From positions 248,001 through 312,000 of the forward strand of contig JAJTUP010000019.1 of NCBI GenBank assembly GCA_021399435.1: DNA of 64,000 nt, given 5' to 3'. The stretch comes from Diaporthe sp. PMI_573 (lineage: Eukaryota > Ascomycota > Sordariomycetes > Diaporthales > Diaporthaceae). Position 1 is the stretch's first letter, and every line of letters begins with the position of its first letter. Positions 10,052 through 23,401 of the stretch are shown here, in pieces. The notes under the pieces are model-generated. The model made no database searches. It was not told the origin of the DNA and saw only the letters and a list, made by a program, of their open reading frames with translations. The position numbers were made by a program, and so were the translations under genes.

Positions 10052-13000
10052 TGGACTGATGTCACCGAGTGTGTGTGTGTGGTTTGATATGTGACGCCCA
10101 CGAGGGCTGGTCAGTCCCTGGGTCCCGGCCGCGCCTTTACGGAAGGGCCGGGGCCGTGCTGTCGAAGATTCTATCTTTGTTGCGCAAAGGTAGTACGGTA
10201 CCACGCTGCAGTGTGCGAGCATACCATCATCGCCATCATCACCACCCTGCCATATGGTAGGTAAACGTGGGTTGAGAAAAGTAATGAAACCTGGCCAGGC
10301 GTGTGCTGTCCCTTGTCGCGTGGCCGGGCTGCGGCGCAGGCGCAGTCTTCGGCGCTCAATCGCCGCGGCGGTTAGAGTCGTAGGATTTTGTGTGTGGGGC
10401 AGGGATTCATCCAGATGGGGACAAAAAAAACGTGGGCTTTTGAGGCCTGGGTTTGGGGTTACCGTCTGCGGCGCGGACAGCAACCTCGTCATCCATCGGC
10501 CCAAAAATGCGTCCATGTATCGTCACGGCGCAGCTACCCAGGCTGAGTACGGCGGCGGGCGGCTGCGTCCAGCCACGAGGGCGGCACGCCGCACGCACGC
10601 ACACCTTGCAATCTCTCTCTACCCACTTGTGGTTTGTAAACCGGTTTGTTGCGGTGAAGGCCGAGGAAGGGGTGTGTCAGTCAGAGGCCCAGGTCTCTCG
10701 TGGGTTTGGTTGCGCTCGAGGTGGCCTCCCACACGAGACTGCCCGATTCTGCCCGATTCTGCCCTGCCCTGCCCCGGCCCTGACCTAGGCCACGCGACGA
10801 GCCCCGTGTCTTGCCTAGCCGGGGTCCCGTAGGGCAGAGGAAAGAACTGGCCATGCGGTGGGGGAAAGATTGCTTCCCTTGTCTTCTTCGATTGTATTCC
10901 TTTTCTGGTCAAGTTTCATTCGAGTTGACCTCGTGGCAGGTGTAAAAACACACCTAGTGCCGGATCAGCCTTCCCATTAGTGGCTGGGGTACGGTGGTTC
11001 AACGACGGCCTGCGCGGCGAGCTCGGCCGAGTAGTCACCCCCGCGAGACGTGTACCCGGACGCACACGCATACAATACAAGCCACTGCCGCCAGGTTAGA
11101 GCATATTCCCGCAAGAATACGCCGCGTTTTGGCTATAATGCAGGGAACAAGAAGGGTCTGACTTGAAAGACTTCCAGCGGTCCGCGACCGCCTCCCCGCC
11201 TTCCTCCACACCAAACCTCCCTCTTACAGAGCCGCCAGAGGAGAGCCAAGAGGGGGCCCGGCCGTTGTTCTTGCGCTGGCCCTCTACCTGACCCTTCACG
11301 TCTAGCGTGTCGTCAAGCCCACCTGGGGCTTGAATCCTGCCGTCGAGGCCGTCGCAAAATAGCAAAAGCCGTTGCGTATGTCCGGGGCTAGCTGGGGAGA
11401 GGATCTGCTTCCCGGCCGTCTCGCGCGGACTGGGTTCTTTCGACCAGGAAGAGTGGGAGGTAGGCTGACCAATCCGGCTTCACAGCCCGCGAAGACGACG
11501 TCGATACTCGTGGGTGTGTGTCGACACTACACCTGCGCGTGTCCGTTAGCAATATTGAACTATTGAGATGGCATCCCACGCAGAATCTCTGGCGGAACCA
11601 GTGGGCTCGCTTGAAGGGACCTTGCTCCCTCTCCCTCCCTCTCCCTCTCCCTCCCACTGTCTCGCACCCCTTTCCCCGGCATCTGCGGATGTTGCCTTCG
11701 CTGGGCGCGATTCTCAGCCTTTCCCTCCTTCCAGAACGAAACGTGTCCCGTGGTGACATCGTTCCGTACGATCCGGGCCCGAGGCGACTGGCTGACTGGC
11801 CCAGGCTGCACGCAACAATGGACGCCGGGGCGGTCTAGCCATGTGTCCATCGCGGCTCCGCAGCGGTATACTGGTACCGTCGAAGGGGGGAAAGGGCTGA
11901 AGAGCTGGGATGAAGAAGGAATCCACCCCAAACGGGGTGTTCGAACTCGAGCTGCATGAGCTGTGCCGTTGATACCGGACACGTGCTGGAAAATGATCTG
12001 TCGCACACATTTCCCTGAACGGTAAGTGAGGTCGCGATATGTTGCCCTGGTTCGAGTCCGTTAAGCCAGGTCTCCGAGGGCCCCATACTGCTGGGTCAGA
12101 TATCAGTTGCTTCTTGAAATTGCTGTCAGAAAGCTCATGCCAGAATAGGGCGTTAGGTTCAGCCACGGACCGAACCAGACGACGCGAGTTACATGCCACG
12201 CTTGGCTGGTATATCGCACTGGGCTCCACCGGCCAGTCTGGGGTGTCAGCGGAGTCTGTACACAGTACTGTGTAGAAGATGGGCTTATGAAGACAAACAG
12301 GGCTAAATAACAGCTGCAAGCCACTGGCTGACCTGCCCGTGGGGGATCCACAGCGGTGTGAAGCCCAGGGCGAGGGGTGAACCCCCATCCCATGGATTCA
12401 GAGACGCAGAGGCGGTGGGGCTCCCGTTCCAGGTCCCATCAAGTGATGGGACGGGTAATTATTCTGGAAGGCATATGTGAGCACGGGCAAACTTGATGGC
12501 CCGGTGTAAGTTTCCATCGAACAAGGGGTTGTGTTGAGGCTCTGCGCACTTCTCCATTGTGCCAGTGCCACGTCTCGTCCCAGCCGCCGGCCCGCTGGGC
12601 CCGACGAAGACCCCCCAGCCTTCGCACATTCTTTATGGCCCGGAAATTTTGCCCACAACCCATGGGTTGCGATGCTGGCTGGCTGAATACCGGGGTCCTC
12701 GCGGCCTCACACGGTGCAGGTAATCACTTCACCGCGATCGGCCCATGGCGATGATGCCGGACTCCACAGGCGGAGCAACATCGCTGCATATGCACGCTGG
12801 GCCTTTTGTCTTTCCCGCCGCACATCCACTGTCCGTCCCGCTTGTCAATGCTGCCCCGTAAGGCGCCCAAATACGCCAACATGACCCGGCAGACAGGCCT
12901 GTTCAACAAAGTTGTTTGGTTCTACGCCCGCACGGAAAACCACCCGGCAGCACCCCCGCCCGCTAGACATTGCAGACCTCAAGGGTCTTGTGGGGGCAAT

Positions 13001-15806
13001 TCTAAGCAAGTGATACATCACATTGCCTTCAGGTGCGTCTTAAAGATTTAGGGCTGTTGACTCGCAGCGCGTTTGCCCATTCGATCGTCGTATTCCGGTT
13101 GGATGGCTGGCTGGTAGAGTTGATTGCGGCGGAGCTCACGACGTACAGTACTTCGAGCCTCAACTTGCGAAGGGGCTGATCCAAAAAGTGTGGCACTGTT
13201 CTCTTGTATGAGTGAAGCTCAATCTGGGTTCTGACGTTTCGCGCGCTGAGTAAAGCACGGCAGTCTCGTTGTCAGCACTCAATCCCTAGGGCTGAACAAG
13301 GCAGTGCGCATGTAAGCCTGACAGGTGCATGCCTGCACAATAAGAGGGCAGTGATAAGACAACAGACAGCTTGGACTTCAGTTGGTTTTCGGGCCGCCTG
13401 TACATGGTCTGTCCCATTCATAGCACGTAACGTTACGGGAATTTGCTCCGCTGTTGATCCATTTGCAACACTAGTTAGGAAATGGGTGGGTGTTCCAGGA
13501 GACGACAAAGTCAAGACTTTCGCGACCACAGTTCAAGGCGTAATGCGACGCTCAGAACTTCGAACCACGGCCGAGTGAGCCTCAACGGGCCGCGACCCGA
13601 CTGCTCAGGCTCAGATGGTCCACACGAGGTCAGGCCAGATCAGGCCAGCGCGTTGAGGTCGCCCTGAGGATTGCCAACGTATCAACCGCGGCTCTTTATG
13701 CAGGGAAGCGGAGCGTAGCAAGCGCTGGAAACGTGTTAGCATCAACAACTACCTCTTTGGTCTGGACTCGTTGATTGTGATACAGCCAGTCGGCTATTTC
13801 CTTCTAAACACAGGCTCTACAAGCTCGGCAGATGCCATCTCCAGGGACTTTCCTGCCCATTTTCAGGGCCATCGGCATAGCAAACGCATGATTTGGCGCA
13901 GTAACCAAAAGCCTTCACGGCACAAAGAAGGTTAATATTAGAGGTAAAATGGGAGGTGTCGGTTGGCCCTGTGCTCGTAAGGCACAGTGTGCCTGAGGCA
14001 ATCCTCACAGCAGGAAAGCGGAGATTGGCATGGGACCGCTCGACTCCAAGAGGCACAGCAGTCAGAGGCTTGCGGGCCTGCACAAGACGATACCAGCTAG
14101 GACCAGGACAGTATCTTCCACACTTGATGTCTGCATGTATTGGCTCCAGCCCGAGCAGCTGACAGATGATGTTCGGCTAGCCAAGCCGTCCACCAATCTA
14201 GAGGCCAGCCGCGATGAGAAGATCCTCAGCCAGCTCAAGGACCGTGTCATCTCGCTGGTGCACTCGGCAGAACTCCTCTCCGGTTGCTGGGACAAATCTC
14301 CACAGGGGATTGCACACATCTGGTGTTTCAGTCTACCAGTTGTACTCGATACATGTCAAGTGACTGTGGGCAGGAGAGATCAATGACTGGATGACAAGGA
14401 GATTAGGCTTCACACGGTCCCGCGCCTCTTTGGCCTCGAGGGTGTGATGATCACGCCGCATGACTGCAGAACTCCTGGAGTGTGTTGGCGACAACGCCCG
14501 TTGGTCGCGCATAGAGCGTCTGTTTCACAGCGTCAGGTGTCTGCCCCTCGATGATTACTGCAGACCATGATCAGAGGTCTCCGTTCAACGGCAGTAGCAA
14601 CTTGGGAGTCGCTAATTAAGACGACGTTCCAGATTTGACCAGGCCAAGGTTTCCTGTCCTGGTGAGGTAGGAGTGATACTCGCCCATCCCTACTGGGGCT
14701 CAGTTGATGAAGAACAGCATACCTCAGGGCTGGATCACAGCGACCCAACAGGGTCAGTGTCTTTGTGCGTGCAGAGGACCACAACACACCCCAGAGTCTC
14801 ATGAGACCCATAAAGGTGCACCACAAAGACAGATGAATGATCGTTGGTCAGTCCTGTCGCTCAGCCGGCTGAGAATGGAAGGGTGGGTGCTGATGACTGA
14901 GTCGGTGGCCCAGCAGCCATCTACTCTGTTGGCTGTGGGGGGACCTGGTTCTCTGGCAGCCTCGAATCACATGCCCACGATCGGCAGCTGTGGTGCTGTT
15001 GGCCATTGAGCAGTGTCTATTTTGGTTTGCTCTATGGTCTCGCCTCATTGCCACTGGGCTGAGCCCCGAGGTTCAGAGATTGTCACTCCCAAGAAGCAGC
15101 CCTCCGGAGCCGCAGTCGATTACTTCGGGCCTCGCAGGAAAGTTCAGTCATGGCCGAATCACTGCTGCCGGTCAAATCAGTTGACGCAGGCTACCTGCGG
15201 CCAAGTGGCTACCCCTGGACAGAAGCAGTGGCCGCAGGCTATCTCAGATCACGGGGATCATTTGTCATCGTGAAAGGGGAGATGCCATCCCGCTGCGCCA
15301 TGAAGACCTGATCGAGTGTCCAGTCCACCACAAGTAGGGCAGACATGGATCAGGGGTTTCTGAAGGGTTAACTTTTGAGTGATGATCTGATGGTTGATGT
15401 TCCCGAGATTAAACGGCAAGGAGGTGGGGTATGAGCCGTTGCAAGACAACGACGGTGCTCGCCCAGATACTAACAAGCATGTTGATTATTCGGCTGTCCC
15501 TGTCAAGCGGTCCCTTACGCGATCGTTGGTTGTCGTGACGGGAAATTGGCTTAGCACTCGCTTGAATGGCATTGTTCAAAAGCACTGGAGCCAACGCGGA
15601 GTTGTCAGGAAGACGAGAGGTATCATCCTCTGCTCCATTTTGTGCTTTGTTTGGTTGAATATGCTCGCGATAAGCCTTCCCCGTTTCGGGATGGGCACAA
15701 GTTTTACCGCCATCGACAGTGCGGAGATGAAACGGTGCTCGCTGTCGCGTAAGTAGCGCACGCGTCTATCTAGCACTTGTTGCGATGTGTGGTCTACCCG
15801 GGGCTG

Positions 15807-15818
15807 CCCCCCCCCCCC
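15807..15818. repeat. Poly-C tract
   Basis: A run of about 12 C bases followed by CGCGGGG. A homopolymer of this kind is prone to sequencing-length error. Confidence 0.85.
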
Positions 15819-17596
15819 GCGGGGAAGGGATCATTGCTGTAGGAGAAGGGGACCGATGGCCAATGCAAAATTACTGGTGAGGTAGTTTAGCTCCCAGTTT
15901 GCCAAAGATCCCATACGTGACTACGGTGTGAAGAAAAGTCAAGGCGGAGTCTGAGGCACTAGTCTTGCTTTGAAAGATGTGCTGCTCTAGCTAGCGACGA
16001 TGAGTAACGTGGGCGGCAGCAAGCAGTTGGCGGTTGGTTCCCGTCAGGACGGAAGCGCTGAGTGGCACAGTTGCGTCACAATTAGTCGCAGCCATCGTGG
16101 TTGCAGCAGGGCTGCAGTGCAGTGCAGCGCAGCTCATTGCAGGTCGGGACAGGGCTTGTCGGGCTCTGAGGATGTGTTGCGATCAGTAACCGTGTCTGTT
16201 GGGGCGGCTGAGGCGGAGCAAAGTGTTGGTTGGCCGGATGAAGATGTCAGTTGCATAGACGCGGTCCTACTGCGTGAACAGACGCGGTGCATTGGAGAAG
16301 GGCTGGCACACGACACGACAGAGCCACCCGATTGTCCCAACAGAGCGGAACAGGCGCTCAGCAGCAGTAACCTTGAGTCATGGAAATCGTGGGGAGATGT
16401 TTCTGCGACCCAAAAAGATGTCCTTAGGAACTCTTCGGTCCCATTCTTGACTCCTGCGCCGTCGCGGGCCGCATTGCGCCGGCCGCGGCGAAGTCACGAC
16501 GAGGCGTACTATGTGTCGGGTGGGCATTTGTGCGCTGATCCCATTCATTTTCAGGATATCTAGCCGGGTCCAGCTCCAAGATCCCGCTCCAGCCACGGCC
16601 CGGGCAGGTCTCGGGACAAGCAGGGCGAGGCAGACTGGAGGAAGCGATTGGAGGTGACGGAAGGCCGTGTTCAGGATCAAGCATCATCGAAGCCTTGGAC
16701 TGGCGGGACTTGTTGCGCTGCTGGCGGGTTTGAGGAATGAAGGGGCCACTTTTCGAGGATGGATATCCATCGTCGGATCGGGTAGGTGGTTCGGCCCCCA
16801 GGGCGGCCGAAGTGGCCGATTGCTAATGCTCTGCAATCCAGTGACTGTTTTTGGCGGGCGGGTGGATATGGACGAGTCGATGTCGGGATGAAATCAGATG
16901 GGTGTGCGGGTGAGCAGGGGCCGTTGTCACCACCACCGTTGTCACCATCACCGTCCCCATTGAACTGTGGCCGTCACCTTGAGCGGCGAGACCCTCGCCC
17001 GCCCACGCAGTACGCAGTAGCCGAACGAACATGAACCGGCAGGTGCGAGTACGTGCCCACCGCAACGTGAGTACTGTGTACTCTAGATGGGTTCCAACTT
17101 CCAGGTGTAGGACATGCGTAGCAGGGGGACGGTTGCTCGTTCCGGCTGCTGTTTCTGTCTTGCCGTGGTTGCAGCAACAAGTCCGTCCGCGGTGCGCCAA
17201 TTGACCCGTGACCTGAGGGGGAGTGGATCCCTCGTCCGTACTCAGTTAACTGGCACTGCGACCCACCGTTCGTCAATTGGCCGGGCCCGACCTGCAGGGT
17301 ATTTTTGCGCAGGGGGCTCCCTGCCACCGCTGATCAACAATCCATCAAAAGTCCGCCCGCCCATTTTCTCGAAGGGCAGGAGCCACTTGCGCAATTCGAC
17401 CCGACCAGGCCTGCTGCGACTGCCCAGATTTGGACTCGACCAGACTCGACCCGACTCAGGGAAGGCAGCACGACGAGTGGGGAACCCAGCCGTAGAGTCA
17501 TGGTGGGATGAGGCTCTGCGTTGATCGCCTGTCCACGTCATGGAGGAGAGAGTGGGAAAGACAGACGGACAGTGTGGCAATGCCCCTCTTCGCTGC

Positions 17597-17621
17597 CCTC
17601 TCTCTCTCTCTCTCCCTCCCC
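17597..17621. repeat. CT microsatellite
   Basis: An uninterrupted CT dinucleotide run passing into CCCTCCC. Polypyrimidine on the + strand. Confidence 0.85.
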
Positions 17622-17835
17622 CGCCTCCCGGTCATCTGTCGGCCTTGTGCCTGGGTGCCTTCTGCCTTGTGCCTCGTGCCTTGTGCCAGCCCACCGACCA
17701 GCATGAATGACAAAATGGCTGGGTGGGTGGCTAAGTATCTGGGTACTTGGTTTCCTCTCGTTCCATGTTGCATTTGAGTTTCGCAGTTCCGGCATCGTAA
17801 AGCATGATCACCCCCCCCCCCACCCTCCACCAAGG

Positions 17836-17902
17836 GCAGAGCAGAACAGAGCAGCACAGAGCAGAGCAGAGCAGAGCAGAGCAGAGCAGAGCAGAGCAGA
17901 GC
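17836..17902. repeat. Pentanucleotide satellite (GAGCA)n
   Basis: About thirteen tandem copies of the five-base unit GAGCA. The first copies carry single-base variants (GAACA, GCACA) and the later ones are perfect. It lies just after a 12-13 base C run at about 17811. A five-base unit would shift reading frame with each copy gained or lost, which argues against this stretch being coding. Confidence 0.9.
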
Positions 17903-19964
17903 CTCATTTGGTCGCATTAGGCCTAGCCAGTAGCGAGGTGGGGATCTCGCTGTCGTGTTTTTTTTGGGGTTATGGTGCCCACCGGGTCCTGGCGCCTGCA
18001 GAGCCGGAAGTGCTGTGGATTCAGCGCAGACTCTTGGGAGACCGGTGGACAGGCAGAGAGATGCAGCCAGACCGCTCTAAGATCTTTTCGGTTGCATTCG
18101 TCATGTCCTGTCGCGTCCTGTCGTGCCCCCTCGTCTCCAAATCTCTGGGTTGTCGACCTTGGTTCGTGTCACAGTTGCATTCTCGTCCCTCCCGTCTGTT
18201 TCTGGCGGCTACCGCGTGGCAGCGCTCTGCTGCCAACAATCTGGACACTGACGCGACGCACCCATGCGCCAGACTGCCAGAGACCACACGCGATGAAATG
18301 AGGCCGTTGGTAGTTTAACATCGCTTGTCGCCTTGAGCTACCAATCCAGACCGTCCGGAATACGCGCTCGACCTTGTGTGCTTGGAAACCTGAGGGGGGG
18401 TGGGCGTCTGGGATCTAAGGCTGGGAGCTGCCACCGCACGGCACCTGCAGGCGCCTCTGGCACGACTTTCAGGGATATCCCCCGTCTCTTTGGCCTCAGG
18501 CTAGCCATAAACAGCTCTAGCGGTTACCGACGGCACGGCACGCAGATTGACTGGTCGGCGGGTTGCATTCAGCCCCCAGGACGCTCCACTCTGGTTGCAT
18601 GGATGCAACACAAAAAGCACCTCCAACTCGACGGGGGGGAGGGGGCTGGTCTCATCTTCCACAACTGCTGGCCGCTCTCGTACCTCGTTCTTGGCGTTAC
18701 AACGCTTCGTCTTTGAAAGTCCTGCTGCGCCGTTTTATGGCAACCTTACGATACTCAGGGATTCTGGTTGCTGTGAGCCGTGTGCACTCTTCTGTACCAG
18801 GTACCCTTCCCCGTCCCCGCTTTCTAGCCTTATTGCGTCAACCAGTCTCCTCCGTCCGCAGGCAGTCGACCATGGTTTATGCTCGCGTAGGCCCTCGGTC
18901 ATTAGACGGCGTAGAGGTACGTCTGTACCTCAGCGCTGGTGTGGGCGTGAGGGTGGGCATGTGTATTTGTATGTGTGTGAGAGTGTGCGTGGGCGCGTTT
19001 TCGGAATGGCTGCATGTCCGTGACCAAGTCTGACCTGTTGGGGCGCATGTTTCGGCTGCTGACCTCTTCCACTCGCTGGTTGTGCCTCCTCCTACAGGCG
19101 CTGGCAGCCAGCGATAAAACATGTCGTTGTTTTTGGCTTGTTGATCCTGCTGGGACCTTGTGCCTGGCCGGGCCGTTGAGGATTTGATTCCATGCAGAGA
19201 TTAGCCACGCCTGCGATGAATTTAGCGCAGGATTCGGAGCCTTGTCTCCTGTCCACAATTTACCGGTCGCTTTCCACTTCATCCCGTTCTAGCGCGACCA
19301 GTTTCTCCCGTCTCCAGGGTTATACTGTCCTGGGCATGAGGAGTTTGACCGTGGCGTGCCTCGAGCACTGACTGGACTTTATGCCTGCTGTGAATTCCGA
19401 AGCACAACCCATCTTCTAAACCTCTCATGATCGGCAGTGTCCACCACGGAACCAAGATCGTGACCAGTCAGCCCCGGTTGCCGGGAGCTGGGGTCACCCA
19501 TATTTCATCAGCCATCTGGACATGGACCAAGGGCCACCAGGGGCTTAAATGTGCCGTGATCTTTCTCGGTGTCAATCTTGGGCACCTCCGCCATGTGCTT
19601 TCCGGCTGGCCACATTTTGGCTTCAGCAATGCGGCCTGGGAAAGGGGGGAAGGAGGGGCACATCGGAGGGTGACAGCCGACGATGGCCGTACTCTGCCAA
19701 ATAGTAGATCATGCTGATTCCCAGCTCCTGCTGGTACCGCGCACATGACATGTCTTGGACGCGAGGTAGGCATACTCACTGTGTAATAATAATGTAGATC
19801 CGAGCCCACCGGAAGATGTTCCCGAGACAATGCCTCCATGGTAGTCCAGAGCTAAATCAATGTTGCCATGCGTTCGGTTGGGACAACGCGGCGGCTCACA
19901 GGCAGTCTGGCAAGTGTGCGCGCCTAATTTCCGGCTGCTAGTGCGGTCTACGCTGTGCCATGCG

Positions 19965-19999
19965 TGTTTTTTTTTTTGGGGGGGGGGTGTTTTTTTTTG
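19965..19999. repeat. Compound poly-T / poly-G / poly-T tract
   Basis: About eleven T, then about ten G, then TG and nine T. Such stacked homopolymers often mark assembly or base-calling trouble, and the G run could form unusual DNA structures. Confidence 0.8.
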
Positions 20000-20848
20000 T
20001 TTGCTGTGCAGTGCCTGAACTGCTCCCATTCGGCGCCCACCGAGTGAGTGAGGGATGGAGGGGGGAGAGGGAAGGGATGTCCTTGTTGCTCATTAGTGCC
20101 GATTTCGCAGATGAGTCTGGTCTGCTCGCTATCTATCCCGAGGGCCTAGTCTGTTTCGAGGGCCAGCAGCAGCTTCCCCAGACCGTGTGTCCTGCCATCC
20201 CAGCTCACACCTGAACCGGGCTGCACCCCCCCTTTATGCGTTCATCAAAACTCAACAGTCGTCACATCGGTTCGTCAGGCATCTGGAATGTGTGTGTGCA
20301 CGCGTGTGAGTGTGTGTGCGCATGTTTGTGACGAGGGGGGGGTTGGTTTGGTTTGGGATGGGGGTATGTGCCGAATGGAAAGAGCGAGCAGACAACAGAC
20401 CACGGGAAAGGTCAAACACCGAAATCGTCAAGCGTCAAATCACAGCCCCTGCCCAACCTGCAACGGCGCTCCATCTCGGATGCAACCCCAGCACCTGCCT
20501 GCGCCAGACTGCAATCCGTGCTGCCGTGCTTCTCCGCTGGCGACGATCCGTTCCTCACAGGGTCCCCCACTCTGCACACCTCTCGGACCCCTGTTTCGCT
20601 CTGGGTTGCCGATGGACAGAGCCAATCTCCTCGTCCCGCAATGTCTTTTCCTCACCCACTGCCTAGCGCCCCTAGCCGTCTTCCCCGACCTTCACCCTTC
20701 CCGTGCTGCCTCTCCGTCTCCGTCTCCCACGTACACGCTCACGCACACGTACCGTACGGTGTGCTGTGCTGTGCGGTACCTGGTCTACATCCCGTATCTG
20801 TCTCTGTCTCCCCGCCTGTCACTTGTCCTGCCTTGTCACTTGTCCTGG

Positions 20849-20874
20849 CTGCATCTGCATCTGCATCTGCATCT
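20849..20874. repeat. Hexanucleotide repeat (CTGCAT)n
   Basis: Four tandem copies of CTGCAT within pyrimidine-rich DNA upstream of the regulator at 23.4 kb. Confidence 0.85.
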
Positions 20875-22427
20875 TTGTCTTTTCTTGACCGTGGCCCTCC
20901 TGGTCTCGCCTTGTCTTGCCCCCGTCCGGCCACCCACCCAATAGCAGACTCCCCTCTTTGTCGCAGGCTCACCGTCGAATCTTGACCTGTGGTGTGTGTG
21001 GGTGTGGGTGTGAGTATGCGTCGTGTGTTGCTCCCCCCGCCTGTGACGGGCAAGAGAAAAAGACCCTGCCATTCCTATGTCACCTCATCCAAAGTGCCCA
21101 GGGTCTTCAGACAATCTGTGCCGCCTGCCCGCTGCTCATTTCCTCGTCATTTCAGCGGTACCCTGTCTGCCCGCGTCGTCCACATGTACTGAACAGAACA
21201 GGACCAGCGCCCGACCGTCGCCGCTCCAGGCTGAAGTCATCGTCACCGGCCACCTTGATCCTCGACCACTCAAGATCCCAGCCGCAACCTGGCTACTTCC
21301 CCGCCCTGTTCATATCCCAGGCTCTCGCAATCACACCTCTCATGTTCCAGCGCTGGAGTCGTACATCATACTGCGTACCTGGTATCGCACTGACGCCACA
21401 CCTGGTGCTGCGAGCCGAGGACTGGGTGCGGCATCTGCTCTTGCGGCCCGGGCGGTCTTTGCCCCGAAGACCCTGCAATGACATGGAACTCGGGTCTGGT
21501 TGCATGAGAGCTGGAGAAAGGAATCCCAGGAATTCTTGCCAAACCCACCCTGCGATCTGCCCTACCCTACCTGTTCTCGAGACCCTGCTCCATGGGGCTG
21601 AGAAGCCGAGTTTGGACGACCGCGGCCCACGTCAATAAGCGGGCCCACATTCACTCCCGCCGCATTCGCGTCTCCCATTTGCGCAGTCAACACTCCAGGC
21701 TTGGTGGCCACCACATGAGCAACCGGCGACTGTGAAGCCTAAAGTCCGAATCCCGGGATGGCCAGCCAGCCAACCAGTTAGTTCCCGGATGATACTCGCA
21801 CACTCAGCCCTAGCGGCGCATTCTACTGACCAGACCTCGACAGTGTCTGGACCTTGGATGTTAATGTCAAATCTCAGAGGGGCTGCTGGTCCAAGTCACC
21901 CCACTGTCGGCTTTGTCCCGTTCGCTCCGTTGACCTAACTTGTCGTTCTGTATCTCTATGCGACCCCGAGTGGAGCAACACGAGACCCTGTCTTCTCGTC
22001 AGTTCAACAAGCCCCCCCCCCCTTCCCAAAATCTGAAGGACGGAACCCACAGCGAGTTAGAAAAAAAAGTGTGGCCTGTGGTTCATGGCTTATCGGCGGC
22101 ACAAAAACTTCCACCTATTTCCGGCCCCAGTATATCGCACACATAGTACACATCGCAACGGTAGCAACCCCCCCCCCCCGGGATGACCTGATGTCAGAAG
22201 CCAGCTGCCAGGGGTCACCGGCAGGGGCTTTGCCAGACCTGTGCACCAAAAGTCGCCGAGGGTCTCCGTAAAGACAAATGTACATCGCATCAAATGTGGC
22301 CCAGCCAAGGCCAGTGGCATTGCTGTCTCCGCCCCTTGCTGCGAAGACAACTCTATTCCAGGATCTCCCTGCTGTGCACGGTACTCCACGCCGGACCCTA
22401 CTCCCTGGACTCTCCCCGGCTTCTCTT

Positions 22428-22471
22428 CCCTGTCCTGTCCTGTCCTGCCTTGCCCTGCCCTGCCCTGCCCT
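22428..22471. repeat. (CCTGT)n / (CCTGC)n tandem repeat
   Basis: Consecutive copies of a five-base pyrimidine-rich unit, CCTGT changing to CCTGC/CCTTG, followed by CTCC. It lies in the presumed promoter or leader region of the gene at 23402. Confidence 0.8.
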
Positions 22472-23401
22472 CCACCCAGACTTCCCCATTCATTAGGCGC
22501 TGTCGAACTGCAGACATCGAGCCCTATGCCTGATCCACACCTCATACTTTGTGTCTGTGGCCAGTCTGCCTTCCCGGTCCACACCCCTTAACTACACTTG
22601 GTTGACCAAGTCCATGGCCGCAACAGCCTTGTATCATACCCGAACGGGATAGTGCTATCCCACTCTGGCAAGCCCCCTGGGCCTTGAAACTGGGCCATCC
22701 AGCGGCTATCATGCGAATCATGAGCTTTACCGATAGTACCTGTCAAAACTATCATGACGGCCGCGTCGATGAGCAAGGGCCCCCCTCTCCCGTTGCGGCC
22801 GCACATACAGTACGGGGTATGGAGTACGTATCGTCTACCTCACAGACTTCCGCGGGCCCTGGTCTGAGCTTCCTGGGCTGGTCTGCGGTTGTACCCAAGT
22901 AGACTTATCCTTGTTGTGACTTCTACAGTCTGCCACCCCTGTGGGCTGGACAAGTCTTCCCTTCGCAAAGCTTCTCTGCTCTCCACCCACCGTCCCTATT
23001 CATGTCACTCTTGACCGTGCCACCGCACCTCTCTACAACAGCCGTGGGTAGGGTCCACTCCATGTACCATGTATTGTACTCTACCCACACCTCAGCTCTA
23101 GCTCAAAGACGGACCCCTCGAGCCTCTGCCGACGGCGAGGCTCTCTTTTAAAATGAACTCCGTTCCCCTGACCTCTCCAAAGACCTCCAGAGGCAAGATC
23201 ATTATCATTCTTTGTCGAGACTCCGGTTATACACGAACCAACCGTCCCTTACTTCTGCTCTTCTGCTCGAGCCACCGAATCAAAGGTAGAGTTTGGTAGA
23301 ACCCTCACAACAACCGCCACTTCATCACTCAGCCGGCAGACATCCTACCCAAAGCAGGCTTCTTTGAACAAAACAAAAAGGTTGACTGCACCTCTGCCCG
23401 C

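Larger units (their letters stand above)
8942..23401. other. Long gene-poor region (about 14.5 kb)
   Basis: No open frame here shows a recognisable domain, a plausible start with spliced continuation, or conserved-looking composition. Many overlapping frames of 60-240 codons occur on both strands because the DNA is GC-rich and poor in stops, and their translations are low-complexity (Pro, Arg, Ser, Cys-rich). The region holds many microsatellites and homopolymer runs, listed separately. From about 19 kb to 23.4 kb the + strand is strongly pyrimidine-rich with C/T tracts. That is common in promoters and 5' leaders of filamentous fungi and fits a long regulatory region for the gene starting at 23402. 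Non-coding transcripts or very small genes could be present but cannot be seen from sequence alone. Confidence 0.6.

Noticed and set aside
16000..16563. 187-codon plus-strand frame in the gene-poor region
   Set aside because: No recognisable domain and Ser/Arg/Cys-rich composition; consistent with chance openness of GC-rich DNA.
17707..18318. 203-codon plus-strand frame
   Set aside because: It runs through the pentamer satellite, whose five-base unit would shift frame as it changes length.
20288..20985. Overlapping plus-strand frames of about 210-220 codons
   Set aside because: They arise from pyrimidine-rich DNA in two frames at once and translate to Pro/Leu/Ser low-complexity sequence.
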